Shown here in pieces: positions 5,859-7,367 of a stretch of DNA of 7,367 nt. The first letter of the stretch is position 1, and each line of letters starts with the position of its first letter. Source of the DNA: Bacteriovorax stolpii (GTDB lineage Bacteria; Bdellovibrionota; Bacteriovoracia; Bacteriovoracales; Bacteriovoracaceae). The stretch is from positions 1 to 7,367 of the forward strand of contig CAMAYW010000115.1 in NCBI GenBank assembly GCA_945862475.1, read 5' to 3'. The translations under genes and the position numbers were made by a program. The notes beneath the pieces were generated by a model. That model searched no databases. It was not told the origin of the DNA and worked only from the letters and a program-made list of their open reading frames with translations.

Positions 5859-7187
5859 ATGAGTCAAACCATTCTGGTCGAGCCAAACGATGACCTCAAA
5901 AAAATATTCTCCCTAAACTTAAGTACCTTTGTTGGGACTGATGTCATTTTTAGACAAAATGCAGATGACGTTATTTCACTTTTAAAAATCCTTCCTCAGG
6001 TCTCTCTTATCATTACAAAGTCTAAAGTTGGCCAAGAAGAAACGGCCTTAAAAATTTTTCAATACCTAAAATCAGAGTCACTTGAAACATCACTCATTAT
6101 TTTAGGTGAGTGTCCAAAACTTGCAAATGATGTGCTCTGCCTTCAAGAACCTGTGAGCTGGGAAGTACTCGTAAAGCAAACTGCTCATCACCTGGGGATA
6201 ACACTTCAGGACGCCTCAAACAAAATAAAGTCAGATTATCTACCTGTGGGTCTTTACTATTTTTATGACATCCAAAAAACTCCTTGTGATGTTTTTATTC
6301 GAATAAAAAAAGGAGTGAATGAATATCAATTTGTAAAAAGGATTCATTCGAAAGACACGTTTGATAAATCCCTTATCTTAAGATACGAAGAACAAGGTTT
6401 AAAAGAGTTTTACATCCCAAGGGACTACATCCAATATTTTACGATTTTTGTAACAAATAGTTTGGTTCAAAAATTAGAAAATTCTGACATGAATCTTGAA
6501 GAGAGAATTCTCACTACCGCCAATGCTCACGAAATTGTAAAAGAATCAATTCAATTACTAGGACTAGATCAAGCGACAATTGATCTCTCAGATGCATCAA
6601 TTAATTCCATGGTAAAATCTGTCAAGAGCTCACCAGAAGTTGCAAACCTCATCAAGTTTTTATTTTCAAATAAAGTTTCGTACGCTTATCAACATTGCCA
6701 TCTACTAGCACTCATGTGTCACTATATCTTATCAAGGCAAAGTTGGTACCGAGAGGATCATCTTCAGATTTTAACGTTTGTATCATTTTTTTCAGACATC
6801 ACTCTTAAATCCAATCAACAGATGGAAATTACCTCAATGAAGGATCTTTTTGAGGCCAATTTAACTGATGAAGAAAAGCGCTCTGTCATGAATCATGCAG
6901 CTGAAGCCGTAGAAATTCTGAAGGATCATCCTGAAGCGAACGATTACATTAAAACGGTATTGATTCAATCTCATGGAAGGGCAGATGGTATTGGTTTTGA
7001 GGAAAATCCTGGGGAAGATCTTCACCCACTTTCAAAAGTCTTTATCATCGCAGATACGTTTGTAAAAATTCTACTGAACCCAGAACTACCAAACAAGAAA
7101 CAAGATATTCTTCCGATTATCTATTCAAGATTTACAAACCCAAGCTATCAAAAAATAGCCAAGGCCCTTGAACAAAAATTCCCTTAG
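5859..7187 (+). CDS. Pseudo-receiver protein with degenerate HD-GYP domain
   Basis: A likely cytoplasmic regulator. Residues 3-115 have the alternating strand-helix pattern of a CheY-like receiver (ILVEPNDD, LIITKS, LIILGE, then EPVSWEVL in place of KPF), but the phosphoacceptor Asp after strand 3 is replaced (Thr53/Lys54) and the conserved Lys near 97 is Glu, so phosphorylation is unlikely. About 125-205 is a small alpha/beta domain of a kind seen between receiver and HD domains in such regulators; I cannot name it. About 270-405 aligns with HD-GYP, the cyclic-di-GMP phosphodiesterase fold: His279, Asp313, His346, His372 and Asp399 remain, but the HD histidine is Ser312, the HHE pair reads Ser371-His372-Gly373, and GYP reads Gly379-Phe380-Glu381. 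It is probably a catalytically impaired binding or scaffold protein. The ATG has no Shine-Dalgarno nearby. It lies 69 bp after the aminomutase gene and its link to that operon is unclear. Confidence 0.85.
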   Translation: MSQTILVEPNDDLKKIFSLNLSTFVGTDVIFRQNADDVISLLKILPQVSLIITKSKVGQEETALKIFQYLKSESLETSLIILGECPKLANDVLCLQEPVSWEVLVKQTAHHLGITLQDASNKIKSDYLPVGLYYFYDIQKTPCDVFIRIKKGVNEYQFVKRIHSKDTFDKSLILRYEEQGLKEFYIPRDYIQYFTIFVTNSLVQKLENSDMNLEERILTTANAHEIVKESIQLLGLDQATIDLSDASINSMVKSVKSSPEVANLIKFLFSNKVSYAYQHCHLLALMCHYILSRQSWYREDHLQILTFVSFFSDITLKSNQQMEITSMKDLFEANLTDEEKRSVMNHAAEAVEILKDHPEANDYIKTVLIQSHGRADGIGFEENPGEDLHPLSKVFIIADTFVKILLNPELPNKKQDILPIIYSRFTNPSYQKIAKALEQKFP

Positions 7188-7249
7188 CAGACTTCGAAAA
7201 ATCAACGCCTTAATCTTGCGCGTCATGAGTTTTATTCATTTATAACCAA

Positions 7250-7277
7250 TTGACATCACGAAATTATCTGATAAATT
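7250..7277 (+). promoter_or_regulatory. Promoter of tRNA-Gly
   Basis: A perfect TTGACA (7250-7255) and TAAATT (7272-7277, 4 of 6) are 16 nt apart, with an extended -10 TG at 7269-7270. Transcription would start near 7284, about 8 nt before the mature tRNA 5' end, a normal leader for RNase P. The discriminator is AT-rich, not the GC-rich type linked to stringent control. The preceding stretch 7188-7249 shows no gene; a 4-bp ACGC/GCGT pairing there is too weak to call a terminator. Confidence 0.65.
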
Positions 7278-7291
7278 TTATTTTCTTAAAT

Positions 7292-7367
7292 GCGGTTGTA
7301 GCTCAGTTGGTAGAGCGTCTGCTTGCCATGCAGAAGGTCGTCAGTTCGAATCTGATCAGCCGCTCCA
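7292..7367 (+). tRNA. tRNA-Gly, anticodon GCC
   Basis: The 76-nt cloverleaf is complete. The acceptor stem GCGGTTG pairs with CAGCCGC (one G-U wobble), followed by discriminator U73, the glycine identity base, and an encoded CCA. The D arm is GCTC/GAGC, the anticodon stem TCTGC/GCAGA with loop TTGCCAT (anticodon GCC at 7325-7327), the variable loop AGGTC, and the T arm GTCAG/CTGAT with loop TTCGAAT. It decodes GGC and GGU. The window stops exactly at its last base, so any tandem tRNA genes or integrated element after it cannot be seen. Confidence 0.98.

Noticed and set aside
7210..7222. ACGC/GCGT pairing after the HD-GYP gene as a terminator
   Set aside because: Stem of four pairs, no strong T-tract; cannot be told from chance.
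1..7367. CRISPR arrays, insertion sequences and long tandem repeats
   Set aside because: No repeated 25-40-bp units, transposase motifs or terminal inverted repeats were seen on either strand.

Overview
The window is AT-rich (roughly 35-40% GC by eye), densely coding and chromosomal in character. The gene set is an LpdA-type flavoenzyme, a very long coiled-coil protein, a DnaQ-like exonuclease with an extra C-terminal domain, a KamA/EpmB-type radical SAM enzyme and a degenerate receiver plus HD-GYP regulator. Together with the low GC, this suggests the Bdellovibrionota, perhaps Bacteriovoracales (Bacteriovorax/Halobacteriovorax-like). That assignment is inferred from style and gene families, not from a marker gene.

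Layout. On the minus strand lie the N-terminal half of dihydrolipoamide dehydrogenase (704 down to the left edge) and, upstream of it, a 486-residue coiled-coil protein (2350-890). A 185-bp gap between them carries a plausible lpdA promoter. A 137-bp divergent region (2351-2487) with a 9-bp-stem inverted repeat separates this leftward block from a rightward one. The rightward block is an AlkB-family membrane di-iron monooxygenase (2488-3498); a DEDDh exonuclease with a WYL-like tail (3576-4463); a two-span small membrane protein (4475-4738); a lysine 2,3-aminomutase-family protein overlapping it (about 4710-5789); and a pseudo-receiver/degenerate HD-GYP protein (5859-7187). A complete tRNA-Gly(GCC) with encoded CCA (7292-7367) closes the window, preceded by its own good promoter.

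Functional links. Exonuclease, small membrane protein and aminomutase are tightly packed (11-bp gap, then a 29-38-bp overlap) and are probably co-transcribed and partly translationally coupled, but their biochemistry does not suggest one pathway. The AlkB-like gene is 77 bp upstream and may or may not share the transcript. There is no mobile element, CRISPR array or clear intrinsic terminator. The most notable points are the exonuclease-WYL-like fusion, the loss of key catalytic residues at both ends of the REC/HD-GYP protein, a short AlkB homologue without a rubredoxin partner in view, and the absence of Shine-Dalgarno sequences at four of the seven protein genes. I did not find a clearly new multi-gene system.
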